Below, piece after piece: positions 32,307 to 40,953 of a stretch of DNA of 64,000 bases; position 1 is the stretch's first letter; every line of letters starts with the position of its first letter. Source of the DNA: JAMOQA01 sp964420365 (GTDB lineage: Bacteria; Acidobacteriota; Polarisedimenticolia; J045); the NCBI GenBank assembly GCA_964420365.1, contig CAYQTA010000066.1, forward strand, positions 1 through 64,000, in the 5' to 3' direction. The notes beneath the pieces were generated by a model. It was not told the origin of the DNA, did no database searches, and saw nothing but the letters and a program-made list of their open reading frames with translations. The translations under genes were made by a program, and so were the position numbers.

Positions 32307-32325
32307 GGGACCCCTTCCGGGTCCC
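32307..32325 (+). other. Hairpin just upstream of a ribosome site
   Basis: GGGACCC (32307-32313) pairs with GGGTCCC (32319-32325) around a 5-nt loop; GGAGG follows immediately at 32326-32330, 8 bases before ATG 32338. A -10-like TAGACT is at 32294-32299. The hairpin could terminate fetAB transcription or gate translation of the small gene. Both are inferences. Confidence 0.5.
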
Positions 32326-32337
32326 GGAGGTGACGCG

Positions 32338-32628
32338 ATGACGGCAGGTGCCGGAGCAGGCGGAGGAGCGGCCGCGGCCGCGGCGGCCGTGATCCAGGCG
32401 ATCCGGGCGTCCGGGGTGATCGTCCGGGTGGACGAGCGGGAGTTCCGGGCGATCCTCGAGCGGCAGGAGGCGCCGGTGGTCGTCACCGCCCCGGCGGGAT
32501 TTCTCGGGCGGAAGCGGGCCTGGATGACGCCGTACCGGGGCCTCGCCTTCCACTGCGTGACCGGCGGGGAGATACCCCTCCCGGGCACCGCCGAGGTGAT
32601 CGCGGCGAAGAAGCTCTGGGTCCCCTGA
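32338..32628 (+). CDS. Small hypothetical protein with Ala/Gly-rich N-terminus
   Basis: 96 residues. The first ~17 residues are almost only Ala and Gly. The rest is a compact alpha/beta unit with VIVRVDEREFRAILERQ, VVTAPAGFLGRKR and YRGLAFHC, ending in AAKKLWVP. No signal peptide cleavage site or cofactor motif is evident. It has a good ribosome site and converges on the peroxiredoxin gene with a 9-bp gap. I do not recognise it; size and conserved-looking core suggest a real protein. Confidence 0.65.
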   Translation: MTAGAGAGGGAAAAAAAVIQAIRASGVIVRVDEREFRAILERQEAPVVVTAPAGFLGRKRAWMTPYRGLAFHCVTGGEIPLPGTAEVIAAKKLWVP

Positions 32629-32637
32629 GGGAGCCCG

Positions 32638-33123
32638 TCAGTCGCCGGCCAGCAGCTCGTCCAGCTTCGCGAGCACCTTCTCCGCGTGCCCCGCGGCCCG
32701 GACGTTCCGCCACTGCCAGGCCACCTTTCCCTGCGGATCGACCAGGACGGTCGAGCGGATCGTCCCCTCGTACTCCTTCCCGTACCGCTTCTTGACGCCC
32801 CAGGCCCCGTACTTCTCCATCACCCGGTGGCCCGGGTCCGACAGGAGCGGAATCCCGAGACCGTGCTTCTCGGCAAACCGGCAGTGGCTCTCGAGGGAAT
32901 CGGTGCTGCAGCCGAGCACGACCGCGCCCCGCTTCCGAAACTCCGGCAGCAGGCGGGTGAACTCGACCGCCTCGGTCGTGCACCCGGAGGTGTTGTCCCG
33001 GGGGTAGAAGTAGAGCACGACCCACCTCCCGGCGAGATCCCGGAGTGCCACCTTCGACCCGTCGTGGGCCGGCAGGGTGAAGCGCGGGGCCCGCTTGCCG
33101 ACCTCGATCCTCGACTCGGCCAT
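32638..33123 (-). CDS. bcp: Peroxiredoxin, Bcp/PrxQ family, with unusual cysteine pattern
   Basis: 161 residues. The active site FYPRDNTSGCTTEAVEF places the peroxidatic Cys at 48, with Thr45 as in the family. The usual resolving cysteine five residues later is Val53. Two other cysteines occur at 72 (GCSTDS, where the family usually has Val) and 81 (SHCRF), which could act as alternative resolving residues. The C-terminal RSTVLVDPQGKVAWQW is typical. It reduces peroxides in the cytoplasm. GGGAGG precedes ATG 33123, and a promoter is visible upstream. Confidence 0.9.
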   Translation of the reverse strand: MAESRIEVGKRAPRFTLPAHDGSKVALRDLAGRWVVLYFYPRDNTSGCTTEAVEFTRLLPEFRKRGAVVLGCSTDSLESHCRFAEKHGLGIPLLSDPGHRVMEKYGAWGVKKRYGKEYEGTIRSTVLVDPQGKVAWQWRNVRAAGHAEKVLAKLDELLAGD

Positions 33124-33157
33124 GGCAACCTCCCTTCCCCGTCCGGCGGGGACGGGA

Positions 33158-33186
33158 AGGATAACCCGGGGATGCACTCCCGTCAG
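33158..33186 (-). promoter_or_regulatory. Predicted promoter of the peroxiredoxin gene
   Basis: On the minus strand CTGACG (33186-33181) and TATCCT (33163-33158) are separated by 17 bp, 34 bp from the ATG. The -35 overlaps the stop region of the upstream alcohol dehydrogenase gene. Confidence 0.5.
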
Positions 33187-34187
33187 CCGACCAGCAGGTC
33201 CTCGTCGACGACGACGACCGCCGCCCCGTCGAAGCGACCCGCCCGCAGGTCGTCGAGCGCCTGCCCGGCCTTCTCGAGGGGATACGGAACCGGCCTGGTC
33301 CGGACCGGGACCCGGGGGGCCAGGGACAGGAACTCGATCCCGTCCCGCCGGGTCAGGTTCGCCACGGAGACGATCTCCCGCTCCTCCCAGAGGATCTCGT
33401 AGGGGAAGGACGGGATGTCCGACATGTAGATCCCGCCGCAGACCACCCGGCCGCCCTTTCGCACGTCCCGCAGCGCCTTCGGCAGGAGGGCTCCCACCGG
33501 GGCGAAGAGGATCGCGGCGTCCAGCGGCTCCGGGCCGGGCTGGTCGGACCCTCCGGCCCACTCCGCCCCCATCTCCCGGGCGAAGGCGGCCCCCCGGTCG
33601 TCCCCCGGCCGGACGAAGGCGAAGACCCGCTTCCCCTCGTACCGGGCGACCTGGCAGATGATGTGGGCGGCCGCGCCGAACCCGTAGAACCCGATGGTCT
33701 CCGCGTCCCCGGTGAACCGGTACGACCGGTACCCGATCAGGCCCGCGCAGAGGAGCGGGGCCGCCTGGAGGTCCGGGTAGTCTCCCGGGATCGGGAAGGC
33801 GTACCGGTGGTCGGCCACCGTGTACTCGGCGAATCCCCCGTCCAGGTGGTAGCCGGTGAACCGCGCCCGGTCACACAGGTTCTCCCGGCCGGACCGGCAG
33901 TAACGGCACTCGCCGCAGGTCCACCCGAGCCAGGGGATCCCCACCCGGTCGCCGACCGCGAAGCCGGACACTCCCTCCCCGATCGCCGTCACGTGGCCGA
34001 CGACCTGGTGCCCGAGCACGAGGGGAAGCTTCGGGTCGGGCAGTTCCCCGTCGACGACGTGCAGGTCCGTGCGGCAGACGCCGCAGGCGTGGACCCTCAC
34101 CTGGACCTGCCCGGGGCCGGGCTCCGGCACCGGGATGTCCGCGGCCCGCAGGGGCTTGCCGGGCCCGTCGAAGAGCATCGCGCGCAT
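33183..34187 (-). CDS. Zinc-dependent alcohol dehydrogenase family protein
   Basis: 334 residues. The GroES-like catalytic domain shows HACGVCRTDLHVVDGELP with the catalytic Zn Cys, GHQVVGHV with the Zn His, and a structural-zinc cluster CGECRYCRSGRENLC. The Rossmann domain shows GFYGFGAAAHIICQVARYEG, a slightly unusual dinucleotide loop. The pattern (IGYRSYRF, no 'GLG.') is that of the zinc-binding ADH subgroup sometimes called AdhP-like. The substrate is not predictable. GGGAGG precedes ATG 34187. It is divergent from the hemerythrin gene across 164 bp of spacer in which I see no other gene. Confidence 0.87.
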   Translation of the reverse strand: MRAMLFDGPGKPLRAADIPVPEPGPGQVQVRVHACGVCRTDLHVVDGELPDPKLPLVLGHQVVGHVTAIGEGVSGFAVGDRVGIPWLGWTCGECRYCRSGRENLCDRARFTGYHLDGGFAEYTVADHRYAFPIPGDYPDLQAAPLLCAGLIGYRSYRFTGDAETIGFYGFGAAAHIICQVARYEGKRVFAFVRPGDDRGAAFAREMGAEWAGGSDQPGPEPLDAAILFAPVGALLPKALRDVRKGGRVVCGGIYMSDIPSFPYEILWEEREIVSVANLTRRDGIEFLSLAPRVPVRTRPVPYPLEKAGQALDDLRAGRFDGAAVVVVDEDLLVG

Positions 34188-34351
34188 CGTGCCACCTCCC
34201 CCGGCCCCGCTTCCCGGGGCCGGACACCAGTCTGCCCCCGGCCGTCGGCCGGGACAACGCGCGGGGCCGGGCGGACTGGACGACCGGCGATCCGGTCGCC
34301 AGATTGTCCCCGGGGGCACGGCATCGCCGGGCACCCGGGAGGAAACAGCGC

Positions 34352-34759
34352 ATGGCCTTCATGGAATGGACGCCGGAGTTCAGCGTCGGCAACGAGGAGA
34401 TCGACTCCCAGCACCAGCGGCTGGTCGGGCTGGTCAACCAGCTCCACGATGCGATGGTGGAGGGCGTGGTCGCCGAGCGGCTCGGGGAGTTCCTGGTCGA
34501 GCTGGTCGAGTACACCAAGTACCATTTCTCGACCGAGGAACGCCTCTTCGAGGAACGGGGCTACCCTGCCCGCGACGAGCACGTCGCCGAGCACCAGGAC
34601 TTCGTCTCGCGGCTCCTCGAGTACATGGAGGCGTACAACGAGGGCAACGCCGCGATCTCGGTCGGGATGCTCCAGTTCCTCCGCGGGTGGATCCTTCACC
34701 ACATCCGGGAGGTCGACCGCCAGTACGCCCCGTACCTGTTCGGCGTGACCGTCGGTTGA
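34352..34759 (+). CDS. Bacteriohemerythrin, single domain
   Basis: 135 residues. All seven di-iron ligands are present: His21, His58, Glu62, His77, His81, His117 and Asp122, in the order of canonical hemerythrins. The N-terminal MEWTPEFSVGNEEIDSQHQRL is the family opening. Such proteins bind O2 reversibly and may sense or store oxygen in microaerobic or anaerobic bacteria with O2-sensitive enzymes. Several radical SAM and Fe-S enzymes in this window fit that setting. A GGAGGAAA ribosome site precedes ATG 34352. It is monocistronic, ending at a shared terminator. Confidence 0.93.
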   Translation: MAFMEWTPEFSVGNEEIDSQHQRLVGLVNQLHDAMVEGVVAERLGEFLVELVEYTKYHFSTEERLFEERGYPARDEHVAEHQDFVSRLLEYMEAYNEGNAAISVGMLQFLRGWILHHIREVDRQYAPYLFGVTVG

Positions 34760-34785
34760 TCCGGCCGGACGACCCGGAATGAAGA

Positions 34786-34813
34786 GCGGGGAGGCCCCGG
34801 AGGGCCTCCCCGC
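34786..34813. terminator. Bidirectional terminator between hemerythrin and the protease gene
   Basis: A perfect 11-bp inverted repeat (34786-34796 and 34803-34813, GCGGGGAGGCC) with a 6-nt loop sits between two convergent genes, 27 bp after the hemerythrin stop and 23 bp after the protease stop. Confidence 0.75.
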
Positions 34814-34835
34814 GCCGCGTTCCCGGACGGCCCGG

Positions 34836-37800
34836 TCAGCGTCCGTAATGGCCCCACGGGCCGACGCCGTCCGGTCCCTCCCCGACGACGATCCAGCAGC
34901 GGTAGGTCCCGCCGGACGTGTCCCGGAAGGTATTGTCCGTCGCGTCGTCGTCCTCGGATGTCACGTCGGTGAAGTTCTCCGCCGCCGACGGGTCGGACGA
35001 CCGCCAGACCTGGTAGGTGAGACAGAGCGGATCGCTCCACCACTCCAGCACGACCGCGTCCCCGTCCTTCGTCACCGACGTGATGGTGACCTCGCCGGGC
35101 ACGCCGCAGGCCGAGTCGTCGCAGACCTGCTCCGTCGACTGGACGACGATGTCGTCGACCCACCAGCCGGTTCGGCTCGACGACGCGTCGCAGGCGTAGT
35201 GCCAGCGGAACTTCACCGTCTTCCCGCTCCACGCGGAGAGGTCGACGACCACGTGCTTCCAGTCGGTGTACTCGCCGGTCCAGCCCTCCCGGTCCCTGAG
35301 TGGCCCCCCGGAGAAGCTCCGGTCGTAGCCGCCCTCCGTGATGCTCGGCCCGAGGTCGGTCCAGGTGGCGCCCCCATCGTCGCTGATCTCGAGGACGCCC
35401 CCGTCGTACCCGCTCTCCGAGTCCATGAAGTGCCAGAACTCGAGGGTGGCACCGTCCGCCAGCGTGTACTCCCGGCTGTAGAGGCTGTCTTCCTTGGTGG
35501 AGTCCACGTCGGAGACGAACCACGCGTACGCCCCGCCGGAGGTGTGGTTCTTCGTGGTCACCACGCCCCAGTCGTCGGTCCCCTGGCTCGCCGAGTGGGA
35601 CCACCCCTCGGGCTCGGCCCCGCCGTGCTCGAGGTCCTCGGTCTCCTCCTGCGGCTGGTCGTCGACCTCGAGCACGTCGTCGAAGCCATCCTGCCAGGTA
35701 CCCTCCGTGGCCGTCATGTCGACCGTGAAGTGGGCGTTCTCCATGCACGAGACGGCCCCCGTCTCGACCCGGAACCGGGCCGTCGTCTCCTGCTGGAACG
35801 GGATCGTCCCGAGATCGACCGGGTTGTTCAGGACGGCGACCTTCGCGCTGGACGACAGGGTCGCGGTCACGCCCGTGGCGTCGCCCCAGCCCTCGTTCCG
35901 GATCGTCACCTCGTACCAGACGGTCTCGCCGACGTCGGCGTGGCCGTCCGGGTCGCAGGCGTCGCCGTCGTCGACGGCGTGCCCGGTGACGACGAGGTTC
36001 GGGATCTCCTCGGCCTTGTCGCCGCAGATCTCGAGGCGCCAGTTGTTCAGCGTGCCGGTGTCGCCCCCGGCATGATCCTCGACGATCAGCTTCCAGGTCC
36101 CCCAGGCGTTTTCCCCGTTGAACTTGTCGAGGGACTCGGCCGGCTGGGTCTCCGTGTCGTACCAGGTGACGATGTCGTCGTCGCTGCCGCCCGTCCGGTC
36201 GTGGAGGACGACCCGCGTGCCGGCGGGAGACTGGACGATCACCCGCAGGTCCCCGATGTAGGTGTGGGAGATGTCGACGTAGACGTTCACCTCGCCGATG
36301 ATGATCTTGTTCGGGTAGTCGAGGGTGCTCTCGACGGTCGAGTTGTCCTCGATGTCCTTCGGCACGTCGGTCGAGAAGTCCGACTTGGCGCACGATGAGA
36401 TCATCACGTCGAACGTCAGCACCCAGTCGGTGTTCGAGCCGGACTCGTGGACCGTCAGGGTGAAGGTCACCGGCTGCTGGTCGGGAGCATCCTCGGCGAC
36501 GGAGAACCGGAACGGCGGCGGGGAGTTCGGCTGCACCTTGCCGGCCTCGATGTCCGGCCAGTCCGCCTCGTCCTGGAGGATCGTGATGTACTGGGAGTCG
36601 CACGTCAGCGTGCCGTGGATCCCCGTCGCGTCCTTGTGGCCCTGGTTCGCCAGGTAGACCGTCATGTCGACGGTCTCCCCCGGGCCGGCCACGCCGTTGC
36701 CGTTCCCCCCCTCGCTGTCGTCGATGTCGTAGTGATCAACGTCGAGCTGGACCGCCGCGATCCGCTCGCTGAACGACGTCGTCCCGGAAGACCCGTCCGA
36801 GGCGTGCCAGTCGAGCTCGAACCCCATCAGCGACCAGTCCGGCACCCCCTCGAGGACCCGCACCCGGTAGTGGTCCGGCAGGCTCGTCCCCTGCTCGTGG
36901 GGCTGCAGGTCGGGGAAGTCGGCCCTGTCGTCGATGATCTCGCAGAGCCCCGGCGTGGTCGTCCGGAGCTGGCCCCACAGCCCGGTCCCCGGCTGCTCGC
37001 CCACGTTCTCCACCGTGACCGGCATGACGAACGTCTCGCCGGGATTGGCCACCCCGTCCCCGTCACCGCCGTCGCTGTCGTCGACCTCGTGGGAGCGGTG
37101 GACGAGCCACGGCGAGTCCGGGGAGATCACCTGGGTCGACCCGAGGTGCGGCCGGAAGTCGTGCTTCGTCACGGTGACCAGCATCTCGCCGACCTGCTGC
37201 GGCGCGGGGTCGAGGGTCAACGTGACCTCGCCGGAGGAGTCGGTGTAGCCGGACTCGAAGACCCCCTCGTCCTCCTTCTGCACGGCGACCAGGGCACCTT
37301 CCACCGGCTGCCCGTTGTAGCTGACCGTCACCGTGAAGTGGCTCTCCCCGATCGGCAGGCTGTCGTCGTAGGAAACGTCCCAGTCCCGCGGGGCCCGGGT
37401 CCAGAGCGAGAGGGAGGGCTCCGCCAGGAGGTTGTACATCTCGAAGTAGTACTGGACCGTGCCGGTGTCGCCGTAGTGGTCGTAGAGGTCCATCTTGGCC
37501 AGGCGGTTGATCGTCGCGATCGCCGGCGTGTCGTCCATCGGGAACGTGTGCGTGTGCAGGCGGCGCTGGTAGTAGTCGTCCTCGTCCCAGTACGAGCTGT
37601 TCGAGGCGCCGAGGAAGGCGATGGCACCCTTGTGGGCGAGCTTCTGCCAGGTCTCGCCGAAGCACTCGTCCCGGTTCAGCGTCCCGGTGACGCAGGCGTT
37701 CGAGATGACGAACGGGTACATCCCGTCGTTCGTGTTGCTGCGCACGTCGTCCTGGTCGTACCCGCCGTGGTCGGTCGGGCCCTGCCAGCTCGTCTCGCTG

Positions 37801-39254
37801 CCGTGCCCGGAGTAGTTGACGATGGCCCGCCCCTCGTCGATCGAGGCCTTGATCTCCGACGTGTCGGCGTCGTAGGTGTGGTAGTGCCGGTCACACGACT
37901 CCTTGCCGTGGGACCAGTTCGTCTCCAGGTAGTCGTTCGGCGTGTAGAACGTGTCGATGCACCAGTCGTGGGTGTTCTCGATCATGTCAATGTGGCCGGA
38001 GTCCGACGTGCCGATGAACCCGGCCTTCTTGATCCAGGTGGTCGCGGAGAACGTGGCCTTCTCGTAGAGCAGCAGCTTCTCGACGACGGCCTGCGTCTCC
38101 TCGGCCGTCCGGGTCGAGATCCGGGCGATCTCCACGTCGGGCAGGTAGTCGTCCCCGTCGAGGCAGGCGTACCAGTTGTCGGTCACCTGGCTCTCCCCGC
38201 CGCCGTTCCCCCAGTGGATCGGCGTGAAGTCGGTGTCCCCGACCATCAGGATCCAGCCGAGGGACGGGTTCGACCAGGTGTCGTACCGCTGCTGGAGGGC
38301 GTCCTTGACGTCCTGGTCGGTCGGGTTCGACCCGAGGTCGGACGTCCGGATCACCTCGACCTTGAAGCCCTGCCGGCGCTTCCAGTCCACGAGCGGCTGG
38401 ATCGCGTCGGCGAAACCATCGTAGACGACGATGACCATCCCCTCGGCGCCCTCGGCGGCGCCGCCCGCCTGGCCCCGGGGAGCGGAAGGAGCCGGCGGCC
38501 CGGCCGGGTCGGGCGGGGAGAGGATCGCCTCCTCGAGGGATGCGTCGATGGCCGGGGAACGATGGCGGAGGTGGTTCCGCCGCATCGCCTGCCGGCTGCC
38601 CCCCTCGATCTCGAGGGTGACCCGCGCCCGGGACCAGGCGTGAAGGATCCCCTTCGCCGGCTCGTAGCGCACCGGCCGGGTCTCGATCAGCACGACGTGG
38701 CGGCCGCGGACGACCGCCCGGTCGACGATCCGGCCGTAGTCGGCCGGCCACGGCCGGTCGCTCGCGTAGATCTTGCCGTCCTCCCGCCACGGCACGAGCC
38801 TGTCGGCGCCGGGGACCTTCGGGACCGGCGGCTGGACCGGCAGCACCTTCGCCGGCACGCCGAGTTCCTCGAGGGAGATCGTCCGCTCGTCGAGGGGGGT
38901 CACCACGAGGCGCACCCGCGCGCCGGGCGGGACCTCGACCAGCTTCCGCACGACCGGCAGGCGAGGCGCGCCGAGCTCGGAGACCAGGCCGCCCCCGGGG
39001 ATCTCGAGGATCGTCCGGTCGCCCCCCTTCGTTGCCGCGAGCTTGCCGTACGCGAGCCCGGGCACCCGGACCTCCAGGTCGACGAACGTGTCACCCCACC
39101 GCAGGGCGCGCACCGTGGCCGGGGTGCCGGCCGGCTCACCGGTGAACGAGAGCCACCGGTCGGGATGGGGCGTGGGACCGGCCGCGAACGCGAGCGGCAG
39201 GAGCAGCAACAGCGAGGCGAGCAACGCGAGGGGGGGCACGGAACGGAACTTCAT
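34836..39254 (-). CDS. Giant secreted gingipain-like cysteine protease (C25) with P-domain and MAM-like region
   Basis: 1472 residues. After the signal peptide (LLASLLLLLPLAFAA) an N-terminal prodomain-like region (to ~270) precedes a caspase-fold peptidase C25 domain. Its likely catalytic His484 (VNYSGHGSETSW) and Cys521 (VISNACVTG) are both present. Repeated Ig/CARDB-like domains follow (about 650-980), each with DDSxGG-NG-VAxPGE motifs. A proprotein-convertase P-domain comes next (about 990-1110; IGDLRVIVQSPAGTRVVLHD and GTWKLIVEDHAGGDTGTLNNW). A MAM/immune-inhibitor-A-like domain (about 1250-1400) and a last fibronectin-like unit complete it. No por-type C-terminal sorting motif is obvious. 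A leader hairpin and TAGGCA -10-like hexamer lie upstream. It is predicted to act outside the cell. Confidence 0.85.
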   Translation of the reverse strand: MKFRSVPPLALLASLLLLLPLAFAAGPTPHPDRWLSFTGEPAGTPATVRALRWGDTFVDLEVRVPGLAYGKLAATKGGDRTILEIPGGGLVSELGAPRLPVVRKLVEVPPGARVRLVVTPLDERTISLEELGVPAKVLPVQPPVPKVPGADRLVPWREDGKIYASDRPWPADYGRIVDRAVVRGRHVVLIETRPVRYEPAKGILHAWSRARVTLEIEGGSRQAMRRNHLRHRSPAIDASLEEAILSPPDPAGPPAPSAPRGQAGGAAEGAEGMVIVVYDGFADAIQPLVDWKRRQGFKVEVIRTSDLGSNPTDQDVKDALQQRYDTWSNPSLGWILMVGDTDFTPIHWGNGGGESQVTDNWYACLDGDDYLPDVEIARISTRTAEETQAVVEKLLLYEKATFSATTWIKKAGFIGTSDSGHIDMIENTHDWCIDTFYTPNDYLETNWSHGKESCDRHYHTYDADTSEIKASIDEGRAIVNYSGHGSETSWQGPTDHGGYDQDDVRSNTNDGMYPFVISNACVTGTLNRDECFGETWQKLAHKGAIAFLGASNSSYWDEDDYYQRRLHTHTFPMDDTPAIATINRLAKMDLYDHYGDTGTVQYYFEMYNLLAEPSLSLWTRAPRDWDVSYDDSLPIGESHFTVTVSYNGQPVEGALVAVQKEDEGVFESGYTDSSGEVTLTLDPAPQQVGEMLVTVTKHDFRPHLGSTQVISPDSPWLVHRSHEVDDSDGGDGDGVANPGETFVMPVTVENVGEQPGTGLWGQLRTTTPGLCEIIDDRADFPDLQPHEQGTSLPDHYRVRVLEGVPDWSLMGFELDWHASDGSSGTTSFSERIAAVQLDVDHYDIDDSEGGNGNGVAGPGETVDMTVYLANQGHKDATGIHGTLTCDSQYITILQDEADWPDIEAGKVQPNSPPPFRFSVAEDAPDQQPVTFTLTVHESGSNTDWVLTFDVMISSCAKSDFSTDVPKDIEDNSTVESTLDYPNKIIIGEVNVYVDISHTYIGDLRVIVQSPAGTRVVLHDRTGGSDDDIVTWYDTETQPAESLDKFNGENAWGTWKLIVEDHAGGDTGTLNNWRLEICGDKAEEIPNLVVTGHAVDDGDACDPDGHADVGETVWYEVTIRNEGWGDATGVTATLSSSAKVAVLNNPVDLGTIPFQQETTARFRVETGAVSCMENAHFTVDMTATEGTWQDGFDDVLEVDDQPQEETEDLEHGGAEPEGWSHSASQGTDDWGVVTTKNHTSGGAYAWFVSDVDSTKEDSLYSREYTLADGATLEFWHFMDSESGYDGGVLEISDDGGATWTDLGPSITEGGYDRSFSGGPLRDREGWTGEYTDWKHVVVDLSAWSGKTVKFRWHYACDASSSRTGWWVDDIVVQSTEQVCDDSACGVPGEVTITSVTKDGDAVVLEWWSDPLCLTYQVWRSSDPSAAENFTDVTSEDDDATDNTFRDTSGGTYRCWIVVGEGPDGVGPWGHYGR

Positions 39255-39271
39255 GACGGACCTCCAGTCTT

Positions 39272-39297
39272 ACGGCCCCGGTCACCCCCGGGGCCGT
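39272..39297 (-). other. Stem-loop in the leader of the protease gene
   Basis: ACGGCCCCGG (39272-39281) pairs perfectly with 39288-39297 around a 6-nt loop, 17 bp upstream of the protease ATG and just before its GGAGG site. It may stabilise or control the long mRNA; as no gene precedes it on this strand, a terminator role is less likely. Confidence 0.5.
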
Positions 39298-39493
39298 CTG
39301 CCTAGAGGTACGCCGATCCCCCCGCCCCGGGCAAGCGGAAACCCGGCGCACCCCGCGCCTTGACCCCGGTCAACGGCCCCGAATCCCGAGCGGCGGCAGC
39401 TTGCACGACGAGCGCGGTGGAATGTCCGGGGCGTTCCTCCCGGGTGCGCCGCCGGGCTATGCTGGTCGCCGAGAGGGCGACGGAGGCACGGCG

Positions 39494-40288
39494 ATGCGGA
39501 ACGGTTGGTGGGCCCTCGTGAAGGCGGTCGTTCCCGACGTACTGGCCATCGGCATCCTGGCCGGCGCTCTCTTCCTGGTCGGCGTGGTCGTCGGCCGGTG
39601 GGCCGGGCTGGTCGCGGAGTACGACTCGGCCACCTTCGTCCTCCGGGACGGGACGGTCGTCGAGGCCCACTCGCCCGCCGAGGTCACCGAGCTCCGGGAG
39701 AGGTTCCGGGGCAGGGTCTCGTCCTGCTCGTTCCGGTACTCGCCGGCAGGAAACGGCACCATCGGCCTCCTGCTGGTCGCGGGAGCGCTGCCGCTGGCGT
39801 TCGGCGGGTGGACCGCCTTCCGGGACCGCCGGAAGCTCCGCGCGTGGTTCCGCCCCGCCCCGGGAGACCTGCCCCTCGCCATCCTCGGGGCGGCCGCGTT
39901 CCTCCTGCTCTCCGCCGGGGCGACCTGGCCGCTGGGAAGGGCCGCGGGACCCCCGTTCCCCGGCGCCGATCCCGCCTCGCCGGTGACCTGGCTGTTCCTC
40001 GTCGGGCTCGCCCCCCTCGGCGAGGAACTCTGGTTCCGCGGACGCCTCCAGGACCTGGCCACCGGGCTGGTCGGCCCCCGCGCCGGCATCCTCCTTCCCG
40101 CCGCCCTCTTCGGCCTGGTCCACGCGGGCCAGTCGGGCCTGCCGGCGCCGGTCGTCGTCGGCGTCACCTTCGGCTTCGGCCTCGTCGCCGGCCTCCTGCG
40201 GGCCCGGACCGGCCGGCTGGTCGCCCCCTGGCTCGCCCACGCGCTCGCGAACACCGCCGTGCTTCTCGTCGCCGTCCTCGCTTCCTGA
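39494..40288 (+). CDS. CPBP-family intramembrane metalloprotease (CAAX/Abi-like)
   Basis: 264 residues with about seven to eight hydrophobic segments. The three CPBP motifs are in order: LGEELWFRGRLQD (EExxxR), FGLVHAGQSG (FxxxH) and APWLAHALANTAVL (HxxxN). These Glu and His residues ligate the catalytic metal. Such proteases cleave membrane or prenylated substrates, or act in immunity to peptide toxins; no bacteriocin gene is seen nearby. CGGAGG lies 7 bases before ATG 39494 and a TATGCT -10-like hexamer at 39458-39463. The 239-bp gap to the protease gene holds only the divergent promoters and the hairpin described. Confidence 0.85.
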   Translation: MRNGWWALVKAVVPDVLAIGILAGALFLVGVVVGRWAGLVAEYDSATFVLRDGTVVEAHSPAEVTELRERFRGRVSSCSFRYSPAGNGTIGLLLVAGALPLAFGGWTAFRDRRKLRAWFRPAPGDLPLAILGAAAFLLLSAGATWPLGRAAGPPFPGADPASPVTWLFLVGLAPLGEELWFRGRLQDLATGLVGPRAGILLPAALFGLVHAGQSGLPAPVVVGVTFGFGLVAGLLRARTGRLVAPWLAHALANTAVLLVAVLAS

Positions 40289-40953
40289 CGGCGCGGGGCC
40301 CGGCAAGGTGGGCGGACGGGGGCGGCCGACCGGGCCCCGCGAGGAAAGCTGGCCGGATGCCGGCGAAAGCATGTCCGAAACGGAAGCGCCGGGGGCGAAA
40401 CCGCGGCGCACGTTGAGGGCAAGGGGCTGAATTTGCAAGGGCCCTGCAGCCAGGGCCCTCCAGTGCAAGGAATCCGGCCCCCGGGGGCCCGAAACTTGCG
40501 ATTTCGGGCCCTGGACCGCGTTTTACTTGCGCCAGGAGGCCCGAGACTCGGGCAGCTTGCGCAGGGGACCCTACGATGCCTCCCCTCGCGACCAGGTCGC
40601 ACCAGCGGCCGGGCTCGGCGTCGAGGACCGATGCCGGACGATGCCTCCCCGCCCCACGAGGTCGCACCGGCCGGCCCGCGGGCCCCGCCGCCGCCCGCCA
40701 CGGGGCGGCGAAGTGTCACGGTGGGGTGGAGCTTCCCGCTGGCGGAGGAAACGCGAGAATCGAGTGACCACGCGGACCCGAGACTCCTGCCGGCAATCGC
40801 CAGCCGCGTGCGCGAGGGAGCAGGGGCCCCGAGAGCTTCACCACGCCACGGAAATCGCTGGGGGCGGCCGACCGGGGGGCGCCCGTCGCCGAGGCGATTG
40901 GCGATGGTTGGCGAGGGCCCCGGAGAGCCCCGCCGCACCGCGGAGGGCGGGGG
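40289..40953. other. 665-bp non-coding region rich in hairpins and repeats
   Basis: No reading frame here resembles a protein. Instead there is a run of strong hairpins separated by TTGC-containing spacers: two AGGGCCCT palindromes (about 40438-40461), GGGCCCGAAA with its complement (40485-40494 and 40502-40511), and GCCCGAG-a-CTCGGGC (40539-40553). Spacer motifs TTGCAAGG, GTGCAAGG, ACTTGCGA, ACTTGCGC and GCTTGCGC recur. A direct repeat follows at 40573-40668. It could be a degenerate REP cluster or a structured RNA; I cannot decide. Confidence 0.5.
40573..40668. repeat. Pair of 31-bp direct repeats with variable core
   Basis: Copies at 40573-40603 and 40638-40668 share an identical 13-bp start (ACGATGCCTCCCC) and an identical 10-bp end (AGGTCGCACC), flanking an 8-bp core that differs (TCGCGACC versus GCCCCACG). 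Their start-to-start distance is 65 bp. Confidence 0.75.

Noticed and set aside
40289..40953. Short open frames in the repeat-rich gap
   Set aside because: They have Arg/Pro-rich composition, no ribosome site and no similarity to known folds; region is better explained by hairpins and repeats.
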